From Pontibacillus litoralis JSM 072002 (GTDB taxonomy: Bacteria > Bacillota > Bacilli > Bacillales > BH030062): 64,000 nucleotides of DNA. Location of the stretch: assembly GCF_000775615.1 (NCBI RefSeq), contig NZ_AVPG01000002.1, positions 62,001 through 126,000 on the forward strand, written 5' to 3'. The position numbers were made by a program, and so were the translations under genes. Shown here one piece after another: positions 46,099-55,137 of the stretch. Each line of letters begins with the position of its first letter. Position 1 is the stretch's first letter. Under the pieces are notes generated by a model. The model did not search any database and was not told the DNA's origin. It saw only the letters and a list, made by a program, of their open reading frames with translations.

Positions 46099-48023
46099 AC
46101 TTTAAAGTCAATCCCTCCTTGGTACTTATCTTGCTTCAAAGTTGGTGCCCGTTTCGGCCTAACTTCTTCCTCTATTGGTTTATACTGCACTGATGAGAGC
46201 TGATAACCAACCTTCTCAAGTCCTTTAGCTAATGTAGGCTTTAAGCTGTTTATATATGGCGATAGATCGCTTTTCTCAGTATAAATAATGACTTGTACAA
46301 TTCGCTTTTGAACGCGCATATCGATGACGGTCTCTTTTAAAGCGTTAAGCTGTAAATAAAAAAGAATATGACAATAGTCAGAGTCAATCTCATCGTTCTC
46401 TTCTGATTTTTTCCCTTCCATATTCATGAGTAAATCTTGTGCTATTCCAAACCATTCTCCTGGTAGTTGCAGTGTCATTTGCAACATTTGATTGTTTTCC
46501 ACCATTTGTAATGGCATACCATTTAAGTGATGAAGAGCGGTTTGGAGTTTCTCAGAAAGTACAGAAGGAACTGGTTCTTGTAACGCTTGGATGATAGCCG
46601 CTTTGATTGTCGCTAAATTCCCTTGTCCTTTATCTATCTGGTTTTTTAATGTAAACTCATGATCCATTCCAAGTGCGTATAGAGCAGACTTCAATTGTAC
46701 GTAGAAAGCATCTTTCAAAGGGAGTGATGATGGACTTCCATCGATTTCTATTCCATGGGACAGCCATTGCGTAATTAGATTTAAATCTGCTTTTGTTACT
46801 TGCTGTGAGGCGACCTTTTGCATATTCAAAGAAAAATCAACCCACTGCTTAGATGGTTGCTTTATTTCTAGCACTTCCCCTTTAACACGTACCAATTGCT
46901 CGATCATTTGGTACGTGTATGCGTCCACAGTTTGTTTTAACGTTGCTAACAATACAGGAGTGTTTGTAGCTGTAAATAATCCTTGTGTGTGCTGCTTTAA
47001 AGCCGAGGCATGTTTAGTAAGTTCATTTGTCGAGTCTCCGCTTTCTGCAATAAGTTGTGCATATTGAGATAACGTATTGGCCCAAAGCTGAAATTGACGC
47101 TTAGCAGAGCCATGAACAGGGAGTTGTTGCGAGAGCGTTGAATGTAAAATGGTGTGAACGTTTACTGCTGACTTCATCCCCATAGAAAGAGTTGAAGATA
47201 ATGACGTTCCTTCCGTAATCGAAAACGCGCTCGCTCGGTTCGTTACAACATCTTTCATGAACGATGAAAGACTGACATTACGATCTATTATCCCTATTTT
47301 TTTCAATAATTGGAATGCATCTTGTTGTTGATTAACTAATTCCCATTGTAACGTTTCGCCCATTGCTTGCATAACTGTTTGCGACGATGTATGAAGCAAC
47401 GATTGGATAGGATGGAGTAATTGGTGTTGCAAGCGATTCGAAGTAGATGAAATTAGCTCCGCTTGTATAGCTTGTAGCGTCGATAATAACGTCAGCGGCT
47501 CCATGATTCTTGTATGTAACGCATGAAATACAGTCTTTGATAGAGGCATTCCCTGACTTAACATATGGACGATAACTTTCTCTCGACCTTGTTTACTTGC
47601 CATTTGCTCTAACAAATGCAACGCTTGCTTTAGCTCTTGTTGTTGAAATGGTATATCGTGTTTCATTAATTGTTGCAGTAAAGAAAGCCGCTCTTTGGAG
47701 ACAGCGTAACCTAGGTGTTGCAACAACGTTGAGGCATCCTTTTCTCCACGTGTTCCATGCAATTTATCAACAACATGCAGTTGAATGATAGAGTCTGTAG
47801 ATTTTACTCGAAATAAATAACGTTCATGTAAATCCAGCGGCGCTTCTAATTGTGCTGTTAATCGTTGCGTTCCTAACTGAATCTGCGCTCGTTGATTTGG
47901 ATACAACTTCGTAACCCGTCCTGTAATCATTTGACCAGCTTTTAATAAAGGACGGCTATCATTATTTGATTTTCCTGATGTCTTAATCGTCTCCATTACT
48001 TTTGAAACGAGCTGAGATGACAT
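46095..48023 (-). CDS. ylqG: FliK-like hook-length control domain protein YlqG
   Basis: A 642-residue protein with a long, Gln- and Leu-rich region of unknown fold. It starts with an OB-like segment (GQMITGRVTKLYPNQRAQIQLG, about 28-50). The C-terminal domain (about 510-610, with MLQMTLQLPGEWFGIAQDLLMNM, CHILFYLQLNALKETVIDMRVQ) resembles the FliK-type secretion-switch domain. It corresponds to YlqG of B. subtilis between rnhB and ylqH. It lies far from fla/che but pairs with an FlhB-like fragment, copying the FliK-FlhB relation. Role unknown. Confidence 0.85.
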   Translation of the reverse strand: MSSQLVSKVMETIKTSGKSNNDSRPLLKAGQMITGRVTKLYPNQRAQIQLGTQRLTAQLEAPLDLHERYLFRVKSTDSIIQLHVVDKLHGTRGEKDASTLLQHLGYAVSKERLSLLQQLMKHDIPFQQQELKQALHLLEQMASKQGREKVIVHMLSQGMPLSKTVFHALHTRIMEPLTLLSTLQAIQAELISSTSNRLQHQLLHPIQSLLHTSSQTVMQAMGETLQWELVNQQQDAFQLLKKIGIIDRNVSLSSFMKDVVTNRASAFSITEGTSLSSTLSMGMKSAVNVHTILHSTLSQQLPVHGSAKRQFQLWANTLSQYAQLIAESGDSTNELTKHASALKQHTQGLFTATNTPVLLATLKQTVDAYTYQMIEQLVRVKGEVLEIKQPSKQWVDFSLNMQKVASQQVTKADLNLITQWLSHGIEIDGSPSSLPLKDAFYVQLKSALYALGMDHEFTLKNQIDKGQGNLATIKAAIIQALQEPVPSVLSEKLQTALHHLNGMPLQMVENNQMLQMTLQLPGEWFGIAQDLLMNMEGKKSEENDEIDSDYCHILFYLQLNALKETVIDMRVQKRIVQVIIYTEKSDLSPYINSLKPTLAKGLEKVGYQLSSVQYKPIEEEVRPKRAPTLKQDKYQGGIDFKV

Positions 48024-48043
48024 AGCTGTTCCCCCCTTTACTA

Positions 48044-48814
48044 TTACAGTGCATGACGAACTGGTGAAAAGGACCGGCGATGGTAAGGAGTCACTCCTAC
48101 ACGTCTCAACGCTTCTAAATGGCTTTTCGTCCCGTAGCCCATATTGCGTTCGAATTCATATGCTGGATAACTTACTGCTAGTTGCTTCATGTAATGATCT
48201 CTCGTTACTTTCGCGAGTACACTAGCTGCTGCTATAGATACACTTCGTTGATCTCCTTTAATAATCGCCTCTATACTCATCTTCATATTCGGTAATTGTA
48301 CCGCATCAACAAGTAAATGATCTGGTTCAATAGTTAATTGCGTGACCGCTTCTTGCATCGCTAGCTTTGTGGCTTCATATATGTTCACCTTATCAATTGT
48401 TTCATTGGACACTACACTAATGCCATAACACAAAGCATTTTCCTTTATATATTCAAAAAAAGAAAGACGTTTTTTCTCTGTTAACTGTTTCGAGTCTGTT
48501 AACCCTGCTAAATAAAAATTATCCGGTAACATCACCGCGGCTGCTACAACAGGTCCAGCAAGAGGTCCTCTTCCTGCTTCATCAATACCTGCAATGTACT
48601 TCTTTCCTTGTCGTTGATACAAACGTTCGAAATAAAGCATTTCTTGAAATTGTTTTTGACATTGGATGTTGTATTGCTGCTCTTTCTCATATTGTTGAAC
48701 AAGCTTTTGCACCCCTTTACGGGAATCATTTTTCCATTGAGCAACTTCTTCCTGCGAAAATGCTCCATCTTGTAACAGGCGTTTAATTTCGTTAATCGTA
48801 TAGCTATGTTTCAT
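48044..48814 (-). CDS. rnhB: ribonuclease HII
   Basis: Removes ribonucleotides misincorporated in DNA. The catalytic DE motif is YIAGIDEAGRGPLAGPVVAAA (about 73-93), then DSKQLTEKKR, LLVDAVQLP and a C-terminal GYGTKSHLEAL. The first 70 residues are an N-terminal helical extension seen in Bacillus RnhB. The second of two ATGs is used (GGAGG at 6 bases). It is 256 residues long. Confidence 0.96.
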   Translation of the reverse strand: MKHSYTINEIKRLLQDGAFSQEEVAQWKNDSRKGVQKLVQQYEKEQQYNIQCQKQFQEMLYFERLYQRQGKKYIAGIDEAGRGPLAGPVVAAAVMLPDNFYLAGLTDSKQLTEKKRLSFFEYIKENALCYGISVVSNETIDKVNIYEATKLAMQEAVTQLTIEPDHLLVDAVQLPNMKMSIEAIIKGDQRSVSIAAASVLAKVTRDHYMKQLAVSYPAYEFERNMGYGTKSHLEALRRVGVTPYHRRSFSPVRHAL

Positions 48815-48834
48815 CATAGTCCTCCATCGTATGT

Positions 48835-48865
48835 ATTATATCGGTATAAATAGCCTCAAATTCAA
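48835..48865 (-). promoter_or_regulatory. candidate promoter of rnhB-ylqG-ylqH
   Basis: Minus strand TTGAAT (48860-48865), 19-base spacer, perfect TATAAT (48835-48840), just below the rbgA terminator. The spacer is longer than ideal. Confidence 0.5.
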
Positions 48866-48871
48866 GCACAC

Positions 48872-48908
48872 ACAAAAGCTGACTCATCTTATTACGAAGA
48901 GTCAGCTT
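48872..48908 (-). terminator. Rho-independent terminator after rbgA
   Basis: Minus-strand stem AAGCTGACTC / GAGTCAGCTT (10 bp) with a 13-base loop, followed by TTGTGTG. It is 4 bases from the rbgA stop. Confidence 0.85.
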
Positions 48909-48911
48909 CTT

Positions 48912-49778
48912 CTATTCATTAGCTTCATTGATCATTGCTGGCGTTTCTAATGTTATATCTCCTAATTTACCTGAACGCATGTCTCGAATAATCACTTCTG
49001 CTACTTTATCAAAATTGATCCGTCCGCCACTTTCTAAACAGCCCCGTTTCTTACCAATATGTTCAAATATCTCGCCCATATCTTCTATAGAAGCAGAAAG
49101 CTCATAACGTTCTTCTAATACATTCGGATAGTTCTTTTGCAAAAAGACGATAAAGAATGCAGCTACATCTGCTATCGGTAAAATGTTATCTTTAATTGTA
49201 CCGATGACAGCTAAACGATAACCAACGATTTCGTCTTCAAATTTCGGCCATAGAATACCTGGTGTGTCTAGCAATTCAAAATCATTTTTCACTTTAATCC
49301 ATTGCTGTTTTTGAGTTACCCCTGGTTTATCACCGATTTTAGCAATTTTCTTCTTTGCTAGGCGATTAATTAAAGACGACTTCCCGACATTAGGAATACC
49401 GAGAATCATCGCTCTTGCTGGCCTAGGGCGTACCCCTTTGCGTATTAGCTTTTGTAATTTTTCATTTCCTAATTCTTTCGCTTTCTGAATAACTGTTTGT
49501 AAATCTTTCGTTTGCTCTATATGGACTGGTACAGCTAAAATTCCTTGCTCCTCATACCACTGAACCCATTTTTCCGTTATTTGATCATCTGCAAGGTCTC
49601 TTTTCATTAATAGTACCATTTTCGTCTTCTGATTTAACACTTTGTGCAGCATCGGATTTTGTGATGAATAAGGGGCTCTTGCATCCACTAACTCAATAAC
49701 AAAATCTACCAGCTTTAATTTTTCTTCTACTTCTCGTTTCGCTTTGGCCATATGCCCTGGAAACCATTGTATCGTCAT
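48912..49778 (-). CDS. rbgA: 50S assembly GTPase RbgA (YlqF)
   Basis: Circularly permuted GTPase needed for late 50S maturation. The motifs appear in permuted order: the G4-like MKRDLAD (about residue 58), then G1 GIPNVGKSSLINRLA (about 126-140) and G3 DTPGILWP (about 172). The N-terminal WFPGHMAKAKRE is the family hallmark, and a C-terminal helical ribosome-binding domain follows. It is 288 residues long. It follows lepB by 13 bases. Confidence 0.97.
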   Translation of the reverse strand: MTIQWFPGHMAKAKREVEEKLKLVDFVIELVDARAPYSSQNPMLHKVLNQKTKMVLLMKRDLADDQITEKWVQWYEEQGILAVPVHIEQTKDLQTVIQKAKELGNEKLQKLIRKGVRPRPARAMILGIPNVGKSSLINRLAKKKIAKIGDKPGVTQKQQWIKVKNDFELLDTPGILWPKFEDEIVGYRLAVIGTIKDNILPIADVAAFFIVFLQKNYPNVLEERYELSASIEDMGEIFEHIGKKRGCLESGGRINFDKVAEVIIRDMRSGKLGDITLETPAMINEANE

Positions 49779-49791
49779 CCTATCACCTCTT

Positions 49792-50349
49792 CTAACTTAC
49801 CAATCCGATTCTGTTAAATGGCCATATCGCAAATTGGGCCTTACCAATGAAACGCTCTTCTGAAATGAGCCCTAGTCTTCTACTGTCTGTGGAATTGTTA
49901 CGATTATCTCCTAACACAAGATAATATCCATCCGGTATTGTTTTATATCCACCCGGTATATCTTCTAAAGCAAAGTCAAATGTATACGATTGATTTTCAT
50001 TTAAATGACTTAATTTATCTTCTAGGAAAGGCTCTAGTATAGGTTCTCCATTCACATAAAGTACATCATTTTTATATTCAATGTGTTCACCCGGTAATCC
50101 AATGACTCGTTTAATATATTTCTTCGATTCCGTAGCTTGAAATACGATTGTATCAAATCGTTCTGGATCGCCAATTGTGTAACTCATTTTATTTACGATT
50201 AAATAATCGCCACTTTGCAATGTAGGCAACATTGACGGACCTTCTACCATGACTGGAGAAAACAAAAACAATCGAATGAAGAACGTAATTATAACAGCAA
50301 TACTTAAAGCTTTGAACCAATCAAACCATTCTTTTCTTTTTCCAGACAC
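49792..50349 (-). CDS. lepB: type I signal peptidase
   Basis: Cleaves signal peptides of exported proteins on the outer face of the membrane. One membrane helix (residues 14-30) is followed by catalytic Ser39 in EGPSMLPT and the general-base Lys in KKYIKRVIGLPGE (about 80). The GDNRNNSTDSR box is near the C-terminus. The frame extends upstream to 50385, but GGAGG lies 7 bases before the GTG at 50349, which gives 185 residues, the usual Sip length. It sits between rplS and rbgA, an arrangement absent from B. subtilis. Confidence 0.94.
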   Translation of the reverse strand: MSGKRKEWFDWFKALSIAVIITFFIRLFLFSPVMVEGPSMLPTLQSGDYLIVNKMSYTIGDPERFDTIVFQATESKKYIKRVIGLPGEHIEYKNDVLYVNGEPILEPFLEDKLSHLNENQSYTFDFALEDIPGGYKTIPDGYYLVLGDNRNNSTDSRRLGLISEERFIGKAQFAIWPFNRIGLVS

Positions 50350-50437
50350 CCTTACCCCTCCACATACATCCTTAACAGTATTCATACTTAATTACATAGT
50401 ACTACATGTCATTGCTTTATTAACAGATTTTTTTGAT

Positions 50438-50472
50438 AACAAAAAAGAGCCTGACAATGCAAGCTCCTTTTT
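50438..50472 (-). terminator. Rho-independent terminator after rplS
   Basis: Minus-strand stem AAAAAGGAGC / GCTCTTTTTT (10 bp with one G-U) ending in a run of six U. It lies 12 bases after the rplS stop. Confidence 0.85.
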
Positions 50473-50483
50473 CATTACCATCA

Positions 50484-50828
50484 TTAGCGAATTTCTTTAA
50501 TACGTGCAGCTTTACCACGTAGGTTACGTAGGTAATAAAGTTTCGCACGACGTACTTTACCACGACGAATTACTTCGATTTTATCAACGCGTGGAGAATG
50601 TACCGGGAATGTACGCTCAACACCTACACCGTAAGAAATCTTACGCACTGTAAATGTTTCGGAAATACCGCCACCACGACGCTTAATTACAACACCTTCG
50701 AATACCTGAATACGCTCGCGAGTACCTTCCACAACTTTCACGTGTACTTTAACTGTGTCACCCGCTTTAAATTTAGGAAGATCTGAACGAAGCTGTTCTT
50801 TTGTAATTTCTTGAATTAAGTTTTGCAT
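50484..50828 (-). CDS. rplS: 50S ribosomal protein L19
   Basis: Bridge protein at the 30S-50S interface. It has [42 protein letters not shown] and [24 protein letters not shown]. An in-frame ATG lies ten codons upstream (50858), but the family start [14 protein letters not shown] is at 50828 with AGGAG at 9 bases, giving 114 residues. It has its own promoter and a two-hairpin leader and is followed by a strong terminator. Confidence 0.98.
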   Translation of the reverse strand: MQNLIQEITKEQLRSDLPKFKAGDTVKVHVKVVEGTRERIQVFEGVVIKRRGGGISETFTVRKISYGVGVERTFPVHSPRVDKIEVIRRGKVRRAKLYYLRNLRGKAARIKEIR

Positions 50829-50860
50829 CCTTATTCTCTCCTCTTCACTAATGCTCATAC

Positions 50861-50919
50861 CTAATATTTTATTAGCAGCGGAACATTGTTTTCAACTTAA
50901 GTATTCTTACTTAAGCACA
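50861..50919 (-). ncRNA. L19-type leader RNA of rplS
   Basis: The minus-strand leader begins with a perfect 8-bp hairpin CTTAAGTA-AGAA-TACTTAAG (50896-50915). A single-stranded TTCCGCTGC follows, then a second hairpin CTAATA-AAA-TATTAG (50861-50875) near the ribosome site. Two small hairpins around a conserved GC-rich linker fit the L19 leader motif of low-GC Firmicutes as I remember it. Confidence 0.6.
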
Positions 50920-50925
50920 AAATTA

Positions 50926-50954
50926 AATATATCACAAACTCATGTACTCTGCAA
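50926..50954 (-). promoter_or_regulatory. rplS promoter with extended -10
   Basis: Minus strand TTGCAG (50949-50954), 17-base spacer, TGA-TATATT (-10 at 50926-50931). The start would fall a few bases before the first leader hairpin. Confidence 0.6.
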
Positions 50955-50960
50955 TAAAAG

Positions 50961-51698
50961 TTAGTTATTTTTTAAGGATTTTATCCATGCTTTCTGCTCG
51001 TCAGTCAATGGATAGTTCGCTAACAAATCTGGGCGTCTTTCATACGTTCGTTTCAATGATTGCTGTTGTCGCCACTTTTCAATATTGGCATGGTTGCCTG
51101 ATAATAATACATCGGGTACCTCCATACCTTTATAGTTACGTGGTTTAGTATATTGAGGGTGCTCTAACAATCCAGTGGAAAAAGAATCCTTTGGTGCAGA
51201 AGCTTCATTACCTAAAACACCCGGAAGTAGCCGAACAACGCTATCCATGACAACCATGGCTCCTAGTTCACCACCAGTTAAAACGTAGTCACCGATTGAT
51301 AATTCATCTGTAACAAGATGCGTCCGAATTCGTTCATCGTACCCCTCATAATGCCCACACAGAAAAATTAAGTGTTCTTCCTCAGCAAGTTCTTCAGCCT
51401 TTTGTTGAGAGTGTGGTTCTCCTTGTGGACACATTAATATGATGCGAGGTTGTTTATTCGTTTGCTGTTGTGCTTGGACGTGTTCTACCGCATCGAAAAT
51501 GGGCTGAGGTGACAATACCATGCCAGCTCCTCCACCATAAGGTGTATCATCTACTTTCAAATGTTTACTTTCTGTATAATCGCGAAAATTAACCGTTTGA
51601 TAAGAGAACGCCTCCATATCTTGAGCTCTTTTCATAATGGAGGTATTTAAGACCCCATCAAACATAGCTGGAAATAATGTTAAAATATCAATATGCAT
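50961..51698 (-). CDS. trmD: tRNA (guanine37-N1)-methyltransferase
   Basis: SPOUT methyltransferase that makes m1G37 and prevents frameshifting. It has [20 protein letters not shown] near the N-terminus, [15 protein letters not shown], the knot with [19 protein letters not shown] (about 131-150) and [13 protein letters not shown]. It is 245 residues long. Its ATG shares one base with the rimM stop (TAATG). Confidence 0.98.
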   Translation of the reverse strand: MHIDILTLFPAMFDGVLNTSIMKRAQDMEAFSYQTVNFRDYTESKHLKVDDTPYGGGAGMVLSPQPIFDAVEHVQAQQQTNKQPRIILMCPQGEPHSQQKAEELAEEEHLIFLCGHYEGYDERIRTHLVTDELSIGDYVLTGGELGAMVVMDSVVRLLPGVLGNEASAPKDSFSTGLLEHPQYTKPRNYKGMEVPDVLLSGNHANIEKWRQQQSLKRTYERRPDLLANYPLTDEQKAWIKSLKNN

Positions 51699-52222
51699 TA
51701 GTCTAGCAGCCCTTCCATTGGTTCGATTACAATGTGTTTGTTGTCGATGTCAACGCGGTGCACAACGTCTGCAATATACGGAATTAATGCATCTTTCAGC
51801 TTCGCTTGCTTCCGTTTCACTACCCATACATCATTAGCTCCAGGAGATAGTATTTCTTTCACAATGCCTATTTCCTCTCCTGCAGTTGTATAAACCGTAC
51901 AACCGATAATTTCATGGTAATAATACTCCCCTTCATCCAAAGGGGTTTGTTGTTCAGCCGTGATAGTCAAGACGCCACCTTTAAATGCCTCTACATCATT
52001 TACATTGTCATACCCCTGAAAATGAAGAAGGTGAAAGTTTTTATGCATACGATGGCCATCAATTACTAACTCCGTTACATGATTACGTTGTTTATCTGTC
52101 CAATACACGACATTACCTTCGTTAAAGCGTTCATCAAAATCTGTTACTTGAATAACACGAACTTCTCCTCTTATACCATGAGTATTCACTACTTTACCAA
52201 TTGTAAACATATTTTTCTTCAT
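51698..52222 (-). CDS. rimM: 16S rRNA processing protein RimM
   Basis: Assists maturation of the 30S head. The N-terminal RimM domain ([25 protein letters not shown]) and the C-terminal PRC barrel ([44 protein letters not shown]) are present. The frame begins with GTG at 52231; the ATG at 52222 has AGGTG at 6 bases and aligns with the family start, giving 174 residues. It overlaps trmD by one base. Confidence 0.96.
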   Translation of the reverse strand: MKKNMFTIGKVVNTHGIRGEVRVIQVTDFDERFNEGNVVYWTDKQRNHVTELVIDGHRMHKNFHLLHFQGYDNVNDVEAFKGGVLTITAEQQTPLDEGEYYYHEIIGCTVYTTAGEEIGIVKEILSPGANDVWVVKRKQAKLKDALIPYIADVVHRVDIDNKHIVIEPMEGLLD

Positions 52223-52231
52223 TACCATCAC

Positions 52232-52621
52232 CTATTCATCCATTCTAATCACAATACCATCTTCCACTACGATGGCCCCATTACTCATGACAGCATCCCA
52301 ATCGTCTCCAACCTGAACCTCAACAAGCGTTTCGATCTCACCTTCAGTAATTTCACTTCCCAAAGGTAGTACAGCCAATTGTTCAAGTTTGTATTCAGCC
52401 CAACGAATCTTCTCTTTGCGTCGATCAATTTCACGTTGAAAACGCTTGGAAACTTCTTCACGAGAAACATTTTGTTTTCGTTCTATTTTCTTTTTTTCAA
52501 AAGTCAATTGATGACATTCCTGTTCGAGTTGAGCAGCTTGTCTTTTGAATTCTTGTTGAAGTTTTTGCTTACTATTATGAGTAAGTACTTGTTTAACGGG
52601 AACCTTCTTCCATATTTGCAT
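52232..52621 (-). CDS. ylqD: YlqD family protein
   Basis: A 129-residue conserved Bacillales protein of unknown function found between khpA and rimM. It starts with a conserved IWKKVPVKQVLT. A long charged coiled coil (about 15-75: LQQEFKRQAAQLEQECHQLTFEKKKIERK) is followed by a small beta-rich domain (VEVQVGDDWDAVMSNGAIVVEDGIVIRM). No signal peptide or membrane segment is present. Its position among ribosome-maturation genes hints at a link to translation, which is only inference. Confidence 0.9.
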   Translation of the reverse strand: MQIWKKVPVKQVLTHNSKQKLQQEFKRQAAQLEQECHQLTFEKKKIERKQNVSREEVSKRFQREIDRRKEKIRWAEYKLEQLAVLPLGSEITEGEIETLVEVQVGDDWDAVMSNGAIVVEDGIVIRMDE

Positions 52622-52723
52622 GTCAACGTCCTCCGCATTTCTCCATTACGTTTGCAATGGGGGTACATAATAGATTACCTACTATACATACATTATGAAC
52701 AATCTTCATACAATTTGAAAGTG

Positions 52724-52755
52724 CAAAAAAAGGGAAAGGTTGCCCCTCTCCCTTT
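52724..52755 (-). terminator. Rho-independent terminator at the khpA stop
   Basis: Minus-strand stem AAAGGGA / TCCCTTT (7 bp) with a purine-rich loop, followed by TTTTGCAC; the stem begins inside the khpA stop codon. It separates khpA from ylqD. Confidence 0.65.
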
Positions 52756-52981
52756 ACATGATATCTACATAAACCTTTTTGTCCGAATTAGATGCTGCAG
52801 CATACACTACTGTGCGAATCGCTTTTGCAATGCGACCATGACGGCCAATCACTTTACCAACATCTTCTTTATGAACAGATAGGTGATACACAATTTTGTG
52901 CTCCTCTTCATGCTCTCGTATGTTCACTTCTTCTGGATAATCCACAAGAGGACGAACCATAGATTCAATTAAGGCTCTCAC
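52754..52981 (-). CDS. khpA: KH-domain RNA-binding protein KhpA (YlqC)
   Basis: A 75-residue single KH domain with the RNA-binding GxxG loop in VGKVIGRHGRIAKAIRTVVYAAA (about 40-63). KhpA works with KhpB as an RNA chaperone affecting cell division in several Firmicutes. The only in-frame start after the rpsP stop is GTG at 52981, without a clear Shine-Dalgarno. Translation probably depends on ribosomes finishing rpsP 14 bases upstream. The N-terminus is a few residues shorter than I would expect. Confidence 0.94.
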   Translation of the reverse strand: MRALIESMVRPLVDYPEEVNIREHEEEHKIVYHLSVHKEDVGKVIGRHGRIAKAIRTVVYAAASNSDKKVYVDIM

Positions 52982-52995
52982 GATATCACACTACT

Positions 52996-53268
52996 TTACT
53001 TTTGGTTTTTTTGTAAGTGGAACTTCTCCATGATTCCTTCGTTTGAGAACAAGTTACGAACTGTGTCAGAAGGCTTTGCACCTTTTGTCATCCAGTCAAG
53101 AGCTTTTTCTTCGTTAACTTTGATCTCCGCTGGGTTAGCTGTTGGATTGTATGTTCCAATCTCTTCGATGAAACGTCCATCACGTGGTGAACGGGAATCT
53201 GCTACTACTACTCTGTAAAACGGGTTACGTTTAGAACCCATACGCTTAAGGCGAATTTTAACTGCCAT
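52996..53268 (-). CDS. rpsP: 30S ribosomal protein S16
   Basis: Small-subunit assembly protein. It has [26 protein letters not shown], then [17 protein letters not shown] and [21 protein letters not shown]. The start at 53268 is set by GGAGG at 7 bases; an upstream in-frame codon is ignored. It is 90 residues long. It heads rpsP-khpA with a strong promoter of its own 50 bases upstream. Confidence 0.98.
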   Translation of the reverse strand: MAVKIRLKRMGSKRNPFYRVVVADSRSPRDGRFIEEIGTYNPTANPAEIKVNEEKALDWMTKGAKPSDTVRNLFSNEGIMEKFHLQKNQK

Positions 53269-53319
53269 AATATTACCTCCATCTATCATTTCTTAATTAA
53301 TATCATTACACAAGTAAAG

Positions 53320-53348
53320 ATTGTATCAGACAATCAAAAGTGTGTAAA
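53320..53348 (-). promoter_or_regulatory. SigA promoter of rpsP with extended -10
   Basis: Minus strand TTTACA (53343-53348), 17-base spacer, TGA-TACAAT (-10 at 53320-53325). A dyad GATTGT-CTGAT-ACAATC overlaps the -10. Confidence 0.75.
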
Positions 53349-53411
53349 GTGTTTTTACATTACATTATGATAAAAAAACGAATAAAACAGGAAGAAATGC
53401 TCGGTTACTTG

Positions 53412-54761
53412 TTAAAAAGGAAGCTTGAAACCACCAAAACCGCCTTTACCTTTCTTCCCTTTTTGGTTTGTCATTTGTTTCATCATTTTCTTCATATCTG
53501 TAAATTGCTTTAATAAGCGGTTGACTTCAGATACATTTCGACCTGATCCTTTTGCAATACGTTTCTTGCGGCTAGCATTAATGATGCCCGGATCTTCTCG
53601 TTCTTGTTTCGTCATTGATTTAATAATCGCTTCAACGTGATTTAATTGCTTCTCGTCGACTTGGACATTTTTGAGCCCTTTCATCTTGTCAGCGCCAGGA
53701 ATCATGCCTAACAGTTCATCAAGCGGCCCCATATTACGCACTTGTCCCATTTGGTCAAGAAAATCATCTAATGTAAAGGAAGCATCACGCATTTTCTGTT
53801 CCAACTGTTTAGCTTGATCTTCATCCACTTCATTTTGCGCTTTCTCGATTAGGCTTAGTACGTCTCCCATGCCGAGAATTCTTGAAGCCATACGATCTGG
53901 GTGGAAAGGCTCTAGTTGATCTAGCTTTTCTCCCATACCAGCAAACTTAATCGGTTTATCTGTAACAGCCTTAATGGATAGTGCCGCACCACCACGTGTG
54001 TCACCGTCTAGCTTCGTCAATACAACTCCTGTTACATCTAGTTGATCGTTAAATGATTCGGCTACATTCACTGCATCTTGTCCAGTCATTGCATCAACCA
54101 CTAGAAAAATTTCATCTGGTTGAACGTTCGTGCGGATTTGTTTTAATTCATCCATTAAATGCTCATCAACATGCAAACGACCAGCTGTATCAATAATGAC
54201 ATAATCATTATGATTGTCCTTAGCATGTGCAATCGCTTCATTTGCAATATCTACCGGACTTGCTTCCGTTCCTTTCGAAAACACTGGCATATCTAATTGA
54301 TTACCAAGTGTCTCCAACTGATTAATAGCTGCAGGGCGATATACATCGGCAGCAACAAGCAAAGGATTACGGTTATGCTTCTTTCGCAAATGATTTGCTA
54401 ATTTACCTGTCGTTGTTGTCTTACCTGCACCTTGTAAACCAACCATCATAATAACAGTTGGCGGGCGATTTGCAACAGCAATTTTGCTCTGCTCTCCTCC
54501 CATTAGGTCTGTTAGCTCTTCTTTAACAACTTTAATGACTTGTTGTCCAGGTGTTAAGCTTGCCATAACCTCTTGGTCAACCGCACGTTCTTTAACACGC
54601 TTAATAAAGTCTTTAACAACTTTAAAGTTAACATCTGCCTCTAGCAATGCAAGACGAACTTCGCGTGTCATTTCCTTTACGTCGGCCTCGGTAACTTTCC
54701 CTTTGCCTTTAATCTTCTGAAACGTATGTTGCAGTCGGTCGGCTAACCCTTCAAATGCCAT
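53412..54761 (-). CDS. ffh: signal recognition particle protein Ffh
   Basis: GTPase of the SRP that binds 4.5S/6S-type RNA and signal sequences. The N domain is residues 1-85; the G domain has G1 GLQGAGKTTTTGKLA (about 108), DTAGRLHVDEHLM and TKLDGDTRGGAALS. The Met-rich M domain follows (from about 300; MKKMMKQMTNQKGKKG near the end). It is 449 residues long. It follows ylxM by 13 bases, as in all Bacilli. Confidence 0.98.
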   Translation of the reverse strand: MAFEGLADRLQHTFQKIKGKGKVTEADVKEMTREVRLALLEADVNFKVVKDFIKRVKERAVDQEVMASLTPGQQVIKVVKEELTDLMGGEQSKIAVANRPPTVIMMVGLQGAGKTTTTGKLANHLRKKHNRNPLLVAADVYRPAAINQLETLGNQLDMPVFSKGTEASPVDIANEAIAHAKDNHNDYVIIDTAGRLHVDEHLMDELKQIRTNVQPDEIFLVVDAMTGQDAVNVAESFNDQLDVTGVVLTKLDGDTRGGAALSIKAVTDKPIKFAGMGEKLDQLEPFHPDRMASRILGMGDVLSLIEKAQNEVDEDQAKQLEQKMRDASFTLDDFLDQMGQVRNMGPLDELLGMIPGADKMKGLKNVQVDEKQLNHVEAIIKSMTKQEREDPGIINASRKKRIAKGSGRNVSEVNRLLKQFTDMKKMMKQMTNQKGKKGKGGFGGFKLPF

Positions 54762-54774
54762 ATAAGCCGTCCTC

Positions 54775-55098
54775 CTAATCTAAATTCTCAATAGCGTGAA
54801 TAAGTTGCATAACATTATCCTCGCCTTGATGAATCGCTTCTTTTAATTGATTTAGCAGTTGCCTACGTTTTTGAAAACGATCATACAGCAACAATTTACC
54901 TTCGTATTCCTCAAGCATCGCTTCTGTTCGCTTAATGTTGTCATATACGGCTTGACGACTTACATCAAAAGCTTCAGATATCTCACCTAAGGAGTAATCC
55001 TCTAAATAGTAAAACTGCATGTAACTACGTTGCTTCTCAGTAAGTAATTGTTGATAAAAATCAAATAAATAATTCATTCGAGTTGTTTTTTCTAGCAA
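54775..55098 (-). CDS. ylxM: YlxM-type SRP-associated DNA/RNA-binding protein
   Basis: A 107-residue helix-turn-helix protein ([33 protein letters not shown], about 33-65) of the UPF0122/YlxM family, always next to ffh. In streptococci YlxM modulates SRP GTPase activity. The frame opens at GTG 55107, which overlaps the Shine-Dalgarno AAGGAG. TTG at 55098 is 8 bases from it and gives the B. subtilis-like start [16 protein letters not shown], so I use it. Confidence 0.94.
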   Translation of the reverse strand: MLEKTTRMNYLFDFYQQLLTEKQRSYMQFYYLEDYSLGEISEAFDVSRQAVYDNIKRTEAMLEEYEGKLLLYDRFQKRRQLLNQLKEAIHQGEDNVMQLIHAIENLD

Positions 55099-55137
55099 GT
55101 TGAGCACTCCTTGTTAAGTGAAATGCCTTTACATATT

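Noticed and set aside
50829-50858. Ten-codon N-terminal extension of rplS
   Set aside because: It would contain the ribosome binding site of the normal start and adds residues not found in L19.
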